From: Sambucus nigra
Taxonomy: Eukaryota; Streptophyta; Magnoliopsida; Dipsacales; Adoxaceae
NCBI GenBank assembly: GCA_949130495.1
Contig: OX422211.1
Location: 334,026,504 to 334,090,503, forward strand
Reading direction: 5' to 3'
Length of the DNA: 64,000 nucleotides
Numbering within the stretch: position 1 is the stretch's first letter; the number at the start of each line of letters is the position of its first letter. The translations under genes were made by a program, and so were the position numbers. Of the stretch, positions 1 through 11,126 are shown in pieces. A model generated the notes under the pieces. That model saw only the letters and a list, made by a program, of their open reading frames with translations, ran no database searches and had not been told where the DNA came from.

Positions 1-1263
1 TCGTGTTAAACATAAGGATATTAAGGAGAGAGAATTGAATAGAAATGGGTATCTTATTATTTAGATCATACAGTAGGAGATATAAATAAAATTTCCATGG
101 AAATAAAATCTTATGTTATTCGTTTAAATTTCATGTTTCATAAAAAGTGCGTCATCTTTTTTGCATTAGTGTGCTGATACATTTATTATCCTATTTTCGG
201 ATCTTATTGTTTAGATTATACCAACGATTTTGTGTTATGATTATTGTTTCTTTCATTATTAATATTTTTGGGACATGATATTAATTCCTAGTAGCTTATA
301 TTGTATTTTGTTCATTTTTCTTTTGTTATACTCGTACAATTTATTGGTGAGTTATTATTATCATTTAGTCTTTAATGTTTACTTAATTTGAATTTTGTTT
401 TAGTTCTGCACTGGAAATGGATGGGTCATTCATTTAATTTGAACCAAAGTTGGATATTAATGACACTACAAGCTTCCATTTACAAATTGTTATTTCTATT
501 AAAAATAAAAATTTCGTAGATTTTTTGCTATATTGAAATTTTGATCATGTAACCAATTATACTTTAGCTATGAAATACCTCCATATTTGGTTTCCACATC
601 CATTTGACTGTTAATCTTAGAATTAATCACTATAGTGCTTTTAATATGAGGTTTTCTTACAATCATGCTTTTTTGTATTTCAATCTCAGGGGATGCCCGT
701 GTTATGTTTGTTAGTTTTCTATGTTGTATTTGTACTTGCATCATAACTGTATATCGTGCTCGCACAGTTGTGACGCCAACAAAAGTTGTAATGTATTTTG
801 ATTCTAGATTTATGTGTATAGTTTTTTGAAATACATTACTTAATTGTCTTTAATGTTTGTGTAAATGCCCTGAAAATCCATGATTGAGGAACTGGAAAAT
901 TTCATTTGAATTGATGGTATATTTCTTGAAATTTTATTGATGTGGTTTTTGTAGGCTTTATACAGATCCAAGAAAATATATGAAACTCATGCAATTTCCA
1001 GAAAGATATAAATGTGAGTTTTTAATTCTATAACACATCTATTTCATACGAATATTATTGTCTGTAACCTTTTTATTTGTTTATTATTTATTAAATTCAG
1101 TTCCTAATGTTTTGATTATAAGTACAACTAAACGTGATTGCTCAGTTATGCCAGGATTGTGTTTCTGACAATATATGCCTGCCATGAAATCCATTGTCAA
1201 TGTAATTCTTGTATTTCTTCTATTGCAGATAAAGTTTTCTTTGATGTGGATATATCAAATTAA
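1..1263 (+). CDS. 3' end of an unrecognised spliced gene (last three coding exons)
   Basis: Three blocks join into one open frame: 1-48 (donor GTATCT), 955-1013 (after TTTTTGTAG, donor GTGAGT) and 1229-1263 (after TATTGCAG), ending in TAA at 1261-1263. The junction phases agree: exon 1 leaves two bases that exon 2 completes, and exon 2 leaves one base that exon 3 completes. The joined C-terminus is about 46 residues, basic and aromatic, containing LYTDPRKYMKLMQFPERYK and ending in DVDISN. I do not recognise the family. The gene starts outside the window to the left. The introns are AT-rich, 906 and 215 bases. The model rests only on splice signals and frame, so it could be fortuitous or a transposon-captured fragment, but three consistent junctions and a natural stop favour a real gene end. 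Confidence 0.45.
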
Positions 1264-2151
1264 CAATATGATTTGTTATGATTCCGAAAGGACTACTACA
1301 TATGTTATAATTTTGGGTCAAATTTAGATATAAAGTTTGCAAAGTTGTTGTAACATTGGGTACCTTAGTTGATGGGGTTTCTCTAGTACGGTATTTCTCC
1401 TTTTGTCATGGATGTTCCCTCTCTTTTCCTCCCTAAGGTTCATTTGATTTGTGTTAAAATATATTTCACTTGTTAAAAAAAAAGTTGAATGATTAAATTG
1501 GTGATTTTGTTTTTACTATTTTCGTTTGAATGGATCACTTTTGAATAGGTAAAATTTTAAAATTTTTCACCATTAGTTGTTTGAATTGTTAAAATCAATA
1601 TAGTAAAAAAAACAAAATAATCATATCTTCGTACTTCAAATAAACACAAAATATTTTTATATTTATAGTATCACCACCATTAAAAAAATATTCATTTACC
1701 TATATCCGAACAAAATTAAAATCAAAGCAGGTGGGTGGGTTTTCGACCTTACAACCTGGAGAGAGAAACAAAAGTGTGTTTTTGTCGAAGAGTTTATCGG
1801 TGGAAGGCTCTCCGGCCGTGGGGAGGGTACAGATGGGTTGAGTTTGGGAGGTGAGGACGGGAAAGCTCCAGTCAGAGTCAATGCCGGACGGATGGGATCT
1901 GATGTCTTTAACGAAGTCAGAGTGTGAGACGGCGACGGGAGCAAGCTCTGCTGACCGACGGGAAAGTCGGAAGCTCCAGTCAGAGTCAATGATGGAAGAC
2001 CGACCACCGAGACCACAGTGTGAGACTGGAAGATCGTGTTGAGGTGATTTCGTGGTTAGTGACGTCAACATGCCTGAAGACAATAGTGGGCAACGTTGGA
2101 AATGGTAATAATAAACAGTGTCCAGCTTTTAATAAAATTAAGAGCTTTGCT
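1264..2151. other. AT-rich spacer followed by a GC-richer patch with a degenerate ~100-bp tandem repeat
   Basis: 1264-1690 is AT-rich and I see nothing in it. From about 1720 to 2060 the composition changes to GC-richer sequence. The 20-mer AGCTCCAGTCAGAGTCAATG occurs at 1864 and again at 1972, and GTGTGAGAC at 1922 and 2018, so a unit of roughly 100 bases has been duplicated and has diverged. Open frames here (for example minus strand 1700-2083) are serine/proline-rich and change with frame, so I do not call a gene. It could be the captured first exon or promoter of a host gene. Confidence 0.4.
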
Positions 2152-3377
2152 AGAGCGACTCCCATTTTGGGACTCTCTTCCGACTCTCTATTTGTCCCAC
2201 TAAAAGACAAAAAAGCAAGGTAAAACTTATTTTTCTTTTTTTTTTAAAATAAGATTTTGTTACAAAAAAATTATAAAACATTCATAAAAAAAATTACTTT
2301 TTTTATAAATAAAAACTAGAAAAAAAATTATGAAAACAGTTAAAAAAAACTGTTCAACCTTATTTTATTTTTAAAAAAAATTACTTTTATTTTTTAAAAA
2401 CAATTTCTTATTAAAAAAAATAGTATTTTTTTAATTAAAAATATGAAAAACTATTTGTTAAAAGTTAGCGCGGACTCACATCATCATCGGGATCGGTTAG
2501 TGCAGCTGACGCGAACCAACATCATCATCGCGATTGATTAGTGCCGCTGGTGCGGACTCGTGGCCCACATCATCATCGCGATTGGTTAGTACCGCTAGCG
2601 CGGCGCGCATTATTTAATGAGTTTTTTAATGAATTTTATTGAAAATACAAATTTTTAGTTTTTATAAATATCTTTTTAAAAACATTGATTTTTTTTAATA
2701 CACTTGCAAAAAGTTAGAAAACTTAAAAAAAAAAACAGTTTTTAAAAAAATAGTAGTTTTCTTCAAAAAAATAGTTTTTATTGAAAATACAAATTTAACT
2801 TTCATTTAAAAAAAATAAAAAATTATCCCGATTGGTTAGTGCCGCTGGCGCGGCCCACATCCTCATCGCGATTGGTTAGTGCCGTTGGTTAGAATACAAT
2901 ACAAATTTTTAATGAGTTTTTTTTAAATGGCTTTTATTGAAAATACAAATTTTTAGTTTTTATAAATATCTTTTTAAAAATGTTGAAATGTTTTTTTTTC
3001 CTGTTTTTTAATACAGTTATACAAAGTTAAAAATATTTAAAAAAAATAGTTTTAAAAAGAATACATTTGGGGCCGCTAGTACGGACCCACGTCATTTAAT
3101 AAGTTTGTTTTTTAAATGGCTTTTATTGAAAATACAAATTTTTAGTTTTTTAAACATTTTTTTATATAAATATCATTTTTAATACAGTTATATAAAGTTA
3201 AAAACAGTATTAAAAAAACATTTTTTTAATAAAAATAACGTTTTTTTTAAATAAAAACAGTTTTTATTGAAAATACAAAAGTTCAGTTTTTATTAAAAAA
3301 AAAAAATCAGTTGGACTAATGGGATTATGCCACGTCAGAGAGAGTCGGATGTATGAGTCAAAAGAGAGAGTCGGTCT
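2152..3377. mobile_element. MULE-like non-autonomous element with reiterated interior
   Basis: The ends are similar inverted repeats: AGAGCGACTC at the left and, read on the minus strand, AGACCGACTC at the right. Each is followed within about 35 bases by a second CCGACTCTC motif. The flanking 9-mers are AGCTTTGCT (left) and AGATTTTCT (right), matching at 7 of 9 positions, as expected for an aged 9-bp duplication of the Mutator superfamily. Inside, the block GAAAATACAAATTTTTAG recurs at about 2640, 2770, 2938, 3128 and 3260. The motif CGCGATTGGTTAGTGCC is reiterated around 2460-2890. No coding capacity. The element abuts the next MULE-like element with only 24 bases between. Confidence 0.5.
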
Positions 3378-3401
3378 AGATTTTCTCTAAAATTAAGTAT
3401 A

Positions 3402-4852
3402 GGAAAGATTATCCTCACATTTTAAAAGTCTTTTTCCACGTTCTTTTTAATAATTAAATATTAAATAATTCTAAATAAATATATAATTTGAACAAATATA
3501 ATTTTTTAATAAAAAATTTATTACTTTTATTAAAAAATATAATATTTTAATAAAAATAAAAACATAAATTTTGAATGTAAAAAATCCTAATATTCTAAAA
3601 AATTAAACTTTTAATATTTTGAAAATATAAAATCATAAAATTCATTTTTTTTATATAAGAAAATTATGTTATTTACAAAAAAAAAAATTAATTTTCTTTA
3701 TTAAAATGGAGGTTAATAAAAAAATTATTTATTTATTTATTTAAAAAAATGGACTTTCTTTTTATAAAAAAAGTTAACGTTAATTATATTAAGCAAAGAA
3801 TCTGAAACAAAATTTTTTGTGAATAAAAACTAGAGTAAATTTTTATTATAACCTATATTTTTTTAAACTTTGTTTTCTAGGAATTTTTAAAAAACATAGC
3901 TTTTTTAAAAAAATTGCATTTTTTTTGGTAAAAAACTAAATTTTGACTTTAATAAATTACTATTTTTTATTTTAGTATTTAAAAAAAGCTGTATTTCTTT
4001 TTTAAAAAATTGTATTTCTGTTTACTATTTTTGTTTACTGTTGGGTAAATATAGTCTTGTGAGAGTATCCATTTAAAACACCTAATTCTTATAGTCTCCA
4101 AAATTTCCCTTAGTTTGCTTAGTCTTTAAACTTTTATTTACACTTTTCTTCATTTTCCTTTTATTTACTCTACAATTTTTTACAAAAGAAAAATATAGTT
4201 TTTTACAAAAGACTATTGTTACCCAACAGGAAACTAAAATAGTAAACAAAAATTCAATTTTTTACGTAAGAAATATACTAAAATAAAAAATAGTAATTTA
4301 TTAAAGTCAAAATTTAGTTTTTTACCGAAAAAATACATTTTTTGTAAAAAGCTAGGTTTTATAAAAAAATTTAAAAAAGAAAGTTTAAGAAAATATAGTT
4401 TATAATAAAATTTTACTCTAGTTTTTATTAACATAAAATAGTGCTTTAGATTTTTTGTTTTATATTAATTATCGTTAATTTTTTTTGATAAAAAGAACGT
4501 CCATTTTTTAAAATAACTAACGAAACTGTTTTCTTTTATTAACATCCATTATAATAAGAAAAAATGTGTTTTTTTTATAAATAACATAATGTTTGTTAAA
4601 TAAAAAATGAATTTTATGAATTTATATTTTCAGAATATTAAAATTTTAATTTTCTAAAATATTAGGATTTTTTATATTCAAAATTTATGTTTTTTTTTCA
4701 AAATATTACCGTTTTTTTTAAATTAATAAATTTTTTATAAAAAGATTATATTTGTTCAAATCATATATTTATTGAGGGTATTTTGGTCATTAGTGTTTAA
4801 TTATTAGAAAGGGTGTGAAGGAAGACTTTTGGGGTGTGAGGATAGACGTTCC
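3402..4852. mobile_element. Foldback element: 1451-bp near-perfect giant inverted repeat, MULE-like
   Basis: The sequence from 3402 to about 4060 is the reverse complement, with scattered mismatches and small gaps, of 4852 back to about 4200, leaving a loop of about 140 bases. Termini are GGAAAGATTATCCTCACA and, on the other strand, GGAACGTCTATCCTCACA. The flanks TTAAGTATA (3393-3401) and CTAAGTATA (4853-4861) match at 8 of 9 positions, which fits the 9-bp duplication of Mutator-like elements with long terminal inverted repeats. No protein-coding frame is supported. Transcription across it would give a hairpin with arms of about 650 bases. Known foldback and MULE-MITE elements have this architecture; the family itself I do not recognise. 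Confidence 0.75.
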
Positions 4853-4861
4853 CTAAGTATA

Positions 4862-5331
4862 CTCATGCCCATAATGTCTTAGCTTCGTCTGGTAAGGGGG
4901 TCACTATCAAGAATATATTAAAGGAGTCTGAGGGGGAACAAGCTGGGATTTTTAAGGCTCAAGAAAAGGACTTAAACTGTGCACGTCCTTTTTTTGGTTG
5001 GGGTAGTGATATTCTCACCCCAAAATAATCTTTATAACACCTCAAAACAAAAAACCACTTTTCCTACTATCAAACACCACAAATTTAATACTTAATATCT
5101 TACTAAGAAGTCTAAAATGCCCTCAAACATAATAACACTAATTTTAATCTCTAACTATTGAACACCCCAAAAAATTCAAACTCAAACCGTGAAACCCTAT
5201 ATCACGGCCAAAGCCCTCAAAAACTCAACCTTCTTATTCTCAATCCAAACTTGTTTCTATCATCTACATTGTATTTGGGATAGTTTGTGTGGTTTTGAGT
5301 TGCATTTTTTTATAGGTTTACACCAACAAGA
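4862..5331 (+). other. Short open fragment and possible left end of the neighbouring MULE
   Basis: 4862-4999 is open in one plus-strand frame for about 46 codons (it includes SGKGVTIKNILKESEGEQ), without recognisable family; it may be a broken exon. From about 5000 the sequence GATATTCTCACCCCAAAATA and, 100 bases on, AAAATGCCCTCAAAC loosely resemble the outer part of the foldback element's terminal repeat (TATCCTCACACCCCAAAAG, AAAATACCCTC). This may therefore be the left terminal region of the MULE that follows. No matching right terminus was found. Confidence 0.3.
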
Positions 5332-8300
5332 ATGTTCATAGATGATCCAAACCCCCAAGATACAAAAGATGCTGAAAGTGTAGATTTCACTGCTACATTG
5401 GACTCATTTGAGGTACTAAATACTTACATACATTGTATTTAGTCATTACACACTAAAAAAATCTAAGAAAATAAGTACTAAAAAAGTTTGGAAAAAAGGT
5501 GATATACCTTTACACGGTTACCCGTAACCGAAGAAGATGAAAACTCACGGCCATGATTGGCCGTTATATCCACGTTTACGGTTTATCATTACCATGAATT
5601 TTGGAATTTTACGGTTCCATGTGGTCGTGGATACAAGCATTTCACAGCTAATCTTGATCGAGATAACCTTATTCACGGTTTACCTTTGGGTTGACTTAAT
5701 ATTAAACTCAATTTATTATTATCTAAAATTGCTGCTAGATGACTCAATAACAAACTCAATTGATTGGGGGGAGATTAATAACCTTGTCGTACCTAGTGTT
5801 ACTGCGACTCGGAATGATGGATCATCATCGAGTACACCATGTGGGGATGAAGTTCCAAGTGGTATGCGCGAGTAATGTACTGTTGAACAGTCTTTTGTAG
5901 AAGTGCATAACACAACCAATTATTGCATGCGGGATGAATTTCCAAACTTGACTATAGCCATGATAATTTCCCCCCGAAAGTCCTAAGATATTCGTTGAAT
6001 ATTGAATAATGTGTTATTTAATTTAAATATTTTCTTAAATTTTCTTCAATTTAGAATGATACGAGATCTTTTCATAGTGCCATTTGTTAGGATCATACCT
6101 TCGAATTTTCTACCAAAGATGTCATTTTTTTTACTCAATTTTAAGTTGTAATGTTTAGTCATATACACACAATGGCTAATTATTTATTTTCAATCTTCAT
6201 AGGTATTCCAGAGTAGAAGTAAAATGGCAGAATGGTGTCAGATGATTGGTTTAAAAATGAAGGCTATCATGATTATACTCAAATCCGATAAGGAGAAATC
6301 GGGAAGAAAGCCACATAAAATTCTTGGATGTGAAAGGAGCTCATTGCAAAGACGGGAAAAGGAGGAGGAAATAGAAAAGAATAGAAAGCGTAATGTTGGC
6401 TCCCACAAGAGTGATTATCCATTTAGACTTAAGGGTGTCCTGATGGAAGATGGTAAGCTGGGTGTAAAAGTTTTGTGCGGTCTACATAATCACGAGGTCT
6501 CCGATTCATTAGTTGGACACCCATATGTCGGACGGTTAAATAAGGAGGAATGAAATGTGATAAAAGAGTTAGTTTCTAAAATTATTCGTCCAAAGGAGAT
6601 CCTTACACATTGAAATAATTGAATCCTTACAATTGATCCTCGGTGAGAGCCATGAACAATGGGAAATATAAGATGAGAATAGTGGAGCATGTCGGGAGGA
6701 ATGCAATGCAACAACTCATGCATTTGCTTTCCAATAAATATGATGTGCATTGGCATCGGCGTCATGAGTAAAATGACACCGTTGAAGACATTTTTTGCAC
6801 ACCCGACCTCCGTGTTACTTGCAAAGTGCTTCCCTTTTGTTGTGGTGATTGATTGTACTTACAAAATAAATAGATACAACATGCCTTTGTTCGAGATGAT
6901 TGGGGTCACCTCTACAGGGCAATAATTTTGTATTGCATTTGCATTTTTGAGGAGTGAGAAGGGGGATAATTTTCAATGGCCGTTTAAAACACTTGAGATC
7001 TCTCTATGAGCCAAAAGCATTGCCTTAGATCATAGTGTCCATTACACAGTTGTCATGCATGAATGCCATGGGACAAGTCTTTCTGAGCGTGAAACTTATG
7101 TTATGTTTATTCCATGTGCAGAAGAAAATTGAAGCGGATTGCTTGAAATCTTGATTAAGAGACCCGGATATTAAGTCCTTTATGTCCGGATGGATTGGGG
7201 TGGTCTAGTCAGAAACGCATGCTGAATATGATAGAGAAATGGTCATGTTTTCTTTCAACTTGGAAGCATCAATGTCCTCGTATGATTGCGTACCTTGAAA
7301 ATATTACCGTACCGTTTCATGTATGCGCATCCATGGTCGAATAAAATTCAACATCGGGGGAACGAACCCCACCACAAATAGGGCCGAGGGAACCCATGCA
7401 TAGTTGAAAAAGTATTTGCTTAGATCTAAGGGGACATTTGCTACGGTGTGAAAAGGGGTGGATGCACTACTTGAATTTCAAGAGACTCAAATTAGATTGG
7501 AGTTCGGAAAGTCATTGCAATCAATAAAGCATGCACACAACAAACCATTGCTACGAGAGATACGTGGACGAGCCTCCCACTTTGCTCTTGATTTGATTCT
7601 AGGGGAGATCGATTATATGAGGACGGTGTTATCTGGATTTGAGGGTAATACTCAATTAACGAATATTGTATGTGGGCACAAAATTTGTATAATATTTGGA
7701 CTTTTGTGCACTTGTGAATTGTTCGGATAGGAGAATATGGGTGACGCTATTCCAACATGGACGTTAGACGGTCATTAGAAGAAGCTTGCTATAGTCCCCG
7801 ATGTCCCAATGTATCATGATCTTAATTATATACCCGAAATGATTTTGCTAAAGAAGACGTGGAATGAAATGGGGGATGCCAAGTGGCAAATGATGCAAGC
7901 AAAACTAATGGAGATTGCTCAACCATCTTGCACACCGTTGATGGACCCCTCTTCAGTTAAGGCCAAGGGGAAACCCAAGTCCTTGAAGAAAAATACACCT
8001 ACCAAGAGAATCCCATGTGCGTGGTAAAAGGATCCTCCAAATTTGAGTGAACTTCATGGTAAGAGGATAGATGCGAGGCCACCTTATACAACTAAGAAAC
8101 AGGAGTTGTGGTCCACCTACAAGAATCTATATATGAAGCACGCACCAGACTTCTTCCAATATTTTTTAGATTACATATATGAAGTTAGGTCGGATGGTAA
8201 TTACGGCTTCTCCTCCTTAGCCCGGGGGATGGGTATTGGGGAATCTCTTAGTCACTCTCATGCCATATGTAGTCAAATGTTAATCAAGCTACGTCGAAAT

Positions 8301-8742
8301 AAGGAATTCTATGCCTCTATCCCGAAATCATATACCATCGATGAGTATGAAAGTAGATTTAACAAGCTCAAGCATTTCGTCACGATGAGTCATTGGTTCA
8401 TAATGCCGAATTTTGGCTATCTAGTTGCGAATGCGATCAAATTAATGGTGGTCTTGATATCGAAGCTCTAATGCCTAAATTTTGTGCAATTTGATGAGGG
8501 TTCAAAACCCATTCAGGAGGATAACAAGATTGTTTACTTACTGAACATATCTAATTGTCATTCGGTGACTATGAAGTGCACCTTATTTTCCCCCATACCT
8601 ACCATTGCATGAAATTAGAAGTCAAAGGCATCGATCGATGCACTACACTGGGAAGATTTATTCAAACAACTTCTGACTATATTCCAGGAATTATGTCCGA
8701 AAGACGTGGCGAATGACAAAGTTGATTTGACTAAATCATGAT
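5332..8742 (+). pseudogene. Decayed MULE transposase with FAR1-type and OTU-like domains
   Basis: Fragments lie in order in different frames. 5332-5412 is an ATG-led 27-codon block ending at a donor-like GAG/GTACT. About 5738-5872 holds an acidic linker. 6224-6553 resembles the FAR1-like DNA-binding domain (RLKG...VKVLCGLHNHEV...GHPYVGRL), with two expected cysteines replaced (GSHKSDYPF). 6770-6925 is the MULE transposase core around VVIDCTYKINRYNMPL, with the first catalytic Asp present. Around 7020-7130 a CLFHVQKKIEADC region follows, but the second catalytic Asp appears replaced (VSITQL where VTDxxL is usual). 7458-7720 and 7809-8027 are C-terminal segments. 8043-8470 resembles an OTU-like cysteine protease, with DGNYGF where the family has DGNCGF. 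Similarity fades at about 8700. Many stops and frameshifts make it non-functional. FAR1-type MULE proteins with C-terminal peptidase domains are known in plants. Confidence 0.75.
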
Positions 8743-8760
8743 GGGGGGGGGGGGGGGGGG
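8743..8760 (+). repeat. Homopolymer of 18 G
   Basis: An uninterrupted run of 18 guanines directly follows the decayed end of the MULE reading frame. A run of this length is unstable in replication and sequencing, so the exact count is uncertain. 8761-9000 beyond it is AT-rich and featureless. Confidence 0.9.
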
Positions 8761-9000
8761 ATTGTAAGTTTTTGTAACATTACATGTAAAGAAATTCTAA
8801 TATTACGTGTAATTTTTGTGAATGATTATTACAAACAATCATGTTGGATATGAAAGGTACAATGTATTTGTATAATGTCTATTTTTATTTACATGTTAAC
8901 TATTTGATATGAATGTTGGGAATGTCTCTTGGAAAATTTACATGTTGAATATTAGATATAAATGTTGGATATTCACACTGGATATGAATCAACAATGCAT

Positions 9001-9581
9001 AATTTTCAAGGCATTAGTACTGTTACTTGTGGGCATGTAATGATACACGGTTAACTAGGGCCGTCATACTCATGTCACGGTCAACTATGGTCGTGAACAT
9101 CACACAGTGTACTTAAGTAATTTTCAAGGCATTGGTACGGTTACTTGTGGTCGTGTAAAGATGTTACACGGTTAACTATGGCCATCATACTCATGTCACG
9201 GTAAACTGTAGTCGTGAAAATCAGACAGTGTACTTAAGTAATTTTCAAGGCATTGGTATGGTTACTTGTGGCCGTGTAAAGACGTTACACGATTAACTAT
9301 GACCGTCATACTCATGTCACGATCAACTATGGTCGTGAAAATCAGACAATGTACTTGGATAATTTTCAAGGCATTGGTACGGTTACTTGTGGCCGTTTAA
9401 AGATGTCACATGGTTAACCATGGCTGTCTTACTCATGTCATGGTCAACTGTGGTCGTGAAAATCAGAAGTGTACTTGGATAATTTTCAAGTCATTGGCAT
9501 GGTTACTTGTGGCCGTGTAAAGATGTTACACGATTAACTATATCCGTCATACACATGTCACGGTTAACTGTGGTCGTGAAA
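9001..9581 (+). repeat. Tandem array, about 5 copies of a ~120-bp unit
   Basis: AATTTTCAAG followed by GCATTGGTACGGTTACTTG-like sequence recurs at 9001, 9119, 9240, 9361 and 9481, a period of 118-121 bases. Each unit contains short inverted motifs of the form CACGGT(T/C)AACT...GGTCGTGA. Similar ACGGTTAC/GGCCGT motifs occur at 5510-5690 on the other side of the MULE pseudogene, so the array may be the subterminal region of that transposon. The array ends exactly where a CACTA terminus begins. Confidence 0.85.
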
Positions 9582-10145
9582 CACTACGCTAAAACTGGCG
9601 ATTGGTCACGGTCCCAAAACCCTGACCAAGACTGTGGGTCGCGGACTTGGGCCGCGACTATTTCGGGCATGATCAATTTTGTGGGTCGCGGCCCAAGTCC
9701 GTAACCAAAAAATGGTCACGGCCCGTAGTGGTTCACGGTAGATGGTCGCGAACTTGGGCCGTGACCCATACCGCAACGGAGAAAAAATGGTCGCGACCTT
9801 CGTCCATGACCCAAAACCGTGACAAAATTGGTCGCAGCCAAAGTCCATAACCCACACCGCGACGGGAAAAAAAGGGTCGCGGCCCAAGTCCGTGACCCAC
9901 AACAGTGACAAAAATTGGTCGCGGCCAAAGTCCGTGCCCCACGCCGCGATAGGAAAAAAATGGTCACGGACCAAGTCCGTGACCCACAACCGTGATAAAA
10001 ATTGGTCGCGATCAAAGTCCATGACCCACGCCGCGACGAAAAAAAAGGAAAAAAATGGTCGCGTACTTTGGTCGCGACCATTTTTATGCGCGATGGAAAA
10101 AATAAAAATGGTCATGGACAAAGTCCATGACCATAATTAACTATA
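9582..10145 (+). mobile_element. Isolated CACTA-transposon terminus with subterminal repeats
   Basis: Begins with CACTACGCTAAAACTGGCG and is followed by about 550 bases of densely repeated, inverted GC-rich motifs (GGTCGCGGCC, AAGTCCGTGACCCAC and their reverse complements). This is the layout of the TNPA-binding subterminal regions of CACTA (En/Spm) elements. The repeats stop at about 10145. The opposite terminus is not found nearby, so this is a truncated end. Long open frames on the minus strand here are repeat artefacts. It is a different family from the CACTA at 17558. Confidence 0.65.
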
Positions 10146-10312
10146 ATTTTTAAAAAAATGTCATTTTTTGGTCCAATCCTAAAATCGGGGGTCCTGTGAC
10201 TGCACGGTTGCGAATATTTATTATTGACAAAACAATAAAAAAAATCATAAATTGCGAATCGGGAACATTGTTAATAAACAAATATATATACAAATTTTAA
10301 AATATTACACGT
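10146..10312. other. Left flank of the element A insertion
   Basis: AT-rich sequence with a GC-richer stretch (ATCGGGGGTCCTGTGACTGC). It is contiguous with 26818 onward if element A is removed. The last five bases, CACGT, form the left target-site duplication. A related stretch (CCGAGGGTCCCGTGA) occurs at about 27264, suggesting that both flanks belong to one older LTR-like sequence. Confidence 0.4.
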
Positions 10313-10873
10313 TGATGTAAAAAATTAGATCACTCTAATTATTCAATCACAGATAAATAAAATGAAACAAAGATTTTTAAAGTGGTTCAGCCTTATAAGA
10401 ATGGCCTACGTCCACTGTTATGTTATTGCGGAGTGTTTGGGAATTCTCGATTACAAGTTCAGTCAAGAAATTTCGATCCCTTTGAATGAAGGTGATACAA
10501 GGTATTTATAGCCCTTAGGCTGTACATGAATGGGTTGATACATTAAATGATATACATATGAAAGGGTAATACATTTAATGCAACGTGTGCGTCAAGATGA
10601 TAAACATTCAATGAATAGTTGAACTGTTGATATTCTGGCAATTAATACTACGGTCGAGATGCAGCTCGGACCGCCTTAGTTGCTCGTTGCTCAGGAGTTT
10701 ATCGGAGTGCTAGAGTACCTCGGAGTGCTGAAGTTCCTCGGTATATCCTCGTTGTTCGGAGAGAACATGAGTTGGTCGGGGAAGTGAACTTCCTCGTTGT
10801 TATTGTACCACGTAGATTGACAAGTGTCATCGTATGATTCGTCCACATCAGCATATTAATTTTGGTATCAACA
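10313..10873 (-). repeat. 3' LTR of element A
   Basis: Plus strand runs TGATGTAAAAAATTAG to GGTATCAACA; the retroviral-sense 5' end is at 10873. A TATA-like box (plus TATTTATA, 10503-10510) lies midway. The sense-strand stretch GTGGACGTAGGCC followed by CTGAACCAC is shared with the LTRs of elements B and C. Confidence 0.95.
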
Positions 10874-10890
10874 GAAGCCCCCAGTGTTTT
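10874..10890 (-). promoter_or_regulatory. Polypurine tract of element A
   Basis: On the minus strand the bases just before the 3' LTR read ACTGGGGGCTTC, a G-rich tract that fits the plus-strand primer of LTR retrotransposons. The same tract (GGGGGCTTC) precedes the LTR of element B at 55772-55780. Confidence 0.7.
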
Positions 10891-11126
10891 ATATTTCGAA
10901 CTTTGAGGAGTAGGGAACATTCTTTCTCGGTTTATGGCAATATTGAATGATCTTCCTGGGTTTTAGGAGCATCGTATTCGAATTTATTTCCAAATTCAAA
11001 GAATCCGCCTTTTTTCGAACTTTTAAGAGCGCTTCGATCTTAGTGCCCTTTTTTGTCCTTTTAGCCGCCGAAAGTTCAATAGTTTCTTTCGCGTAATCAT
11101 TTCCTTCGCCACTTCCCTAGGTAAAG

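Noticed and set aside
1696..2210. Several serine/proline-rich open frames on both strands
   Set aside because: Overlapping frames of similar length in a GC-richer duplicated patch, without domain, splice context or homology that I can name.
9001..9581. CRISPR-like regular repeat spacing
   Set aside because: The whole 120-base unit repeats, with no unique spacers, in a plant transposon context; an ordinary tandem array.
9606..10121. 171-codon minus-strand open frame
   Set aside because: It lies wholly inside inverted CACTA subterminal repeats and repeats the same peptide phrases; repeat artefact.
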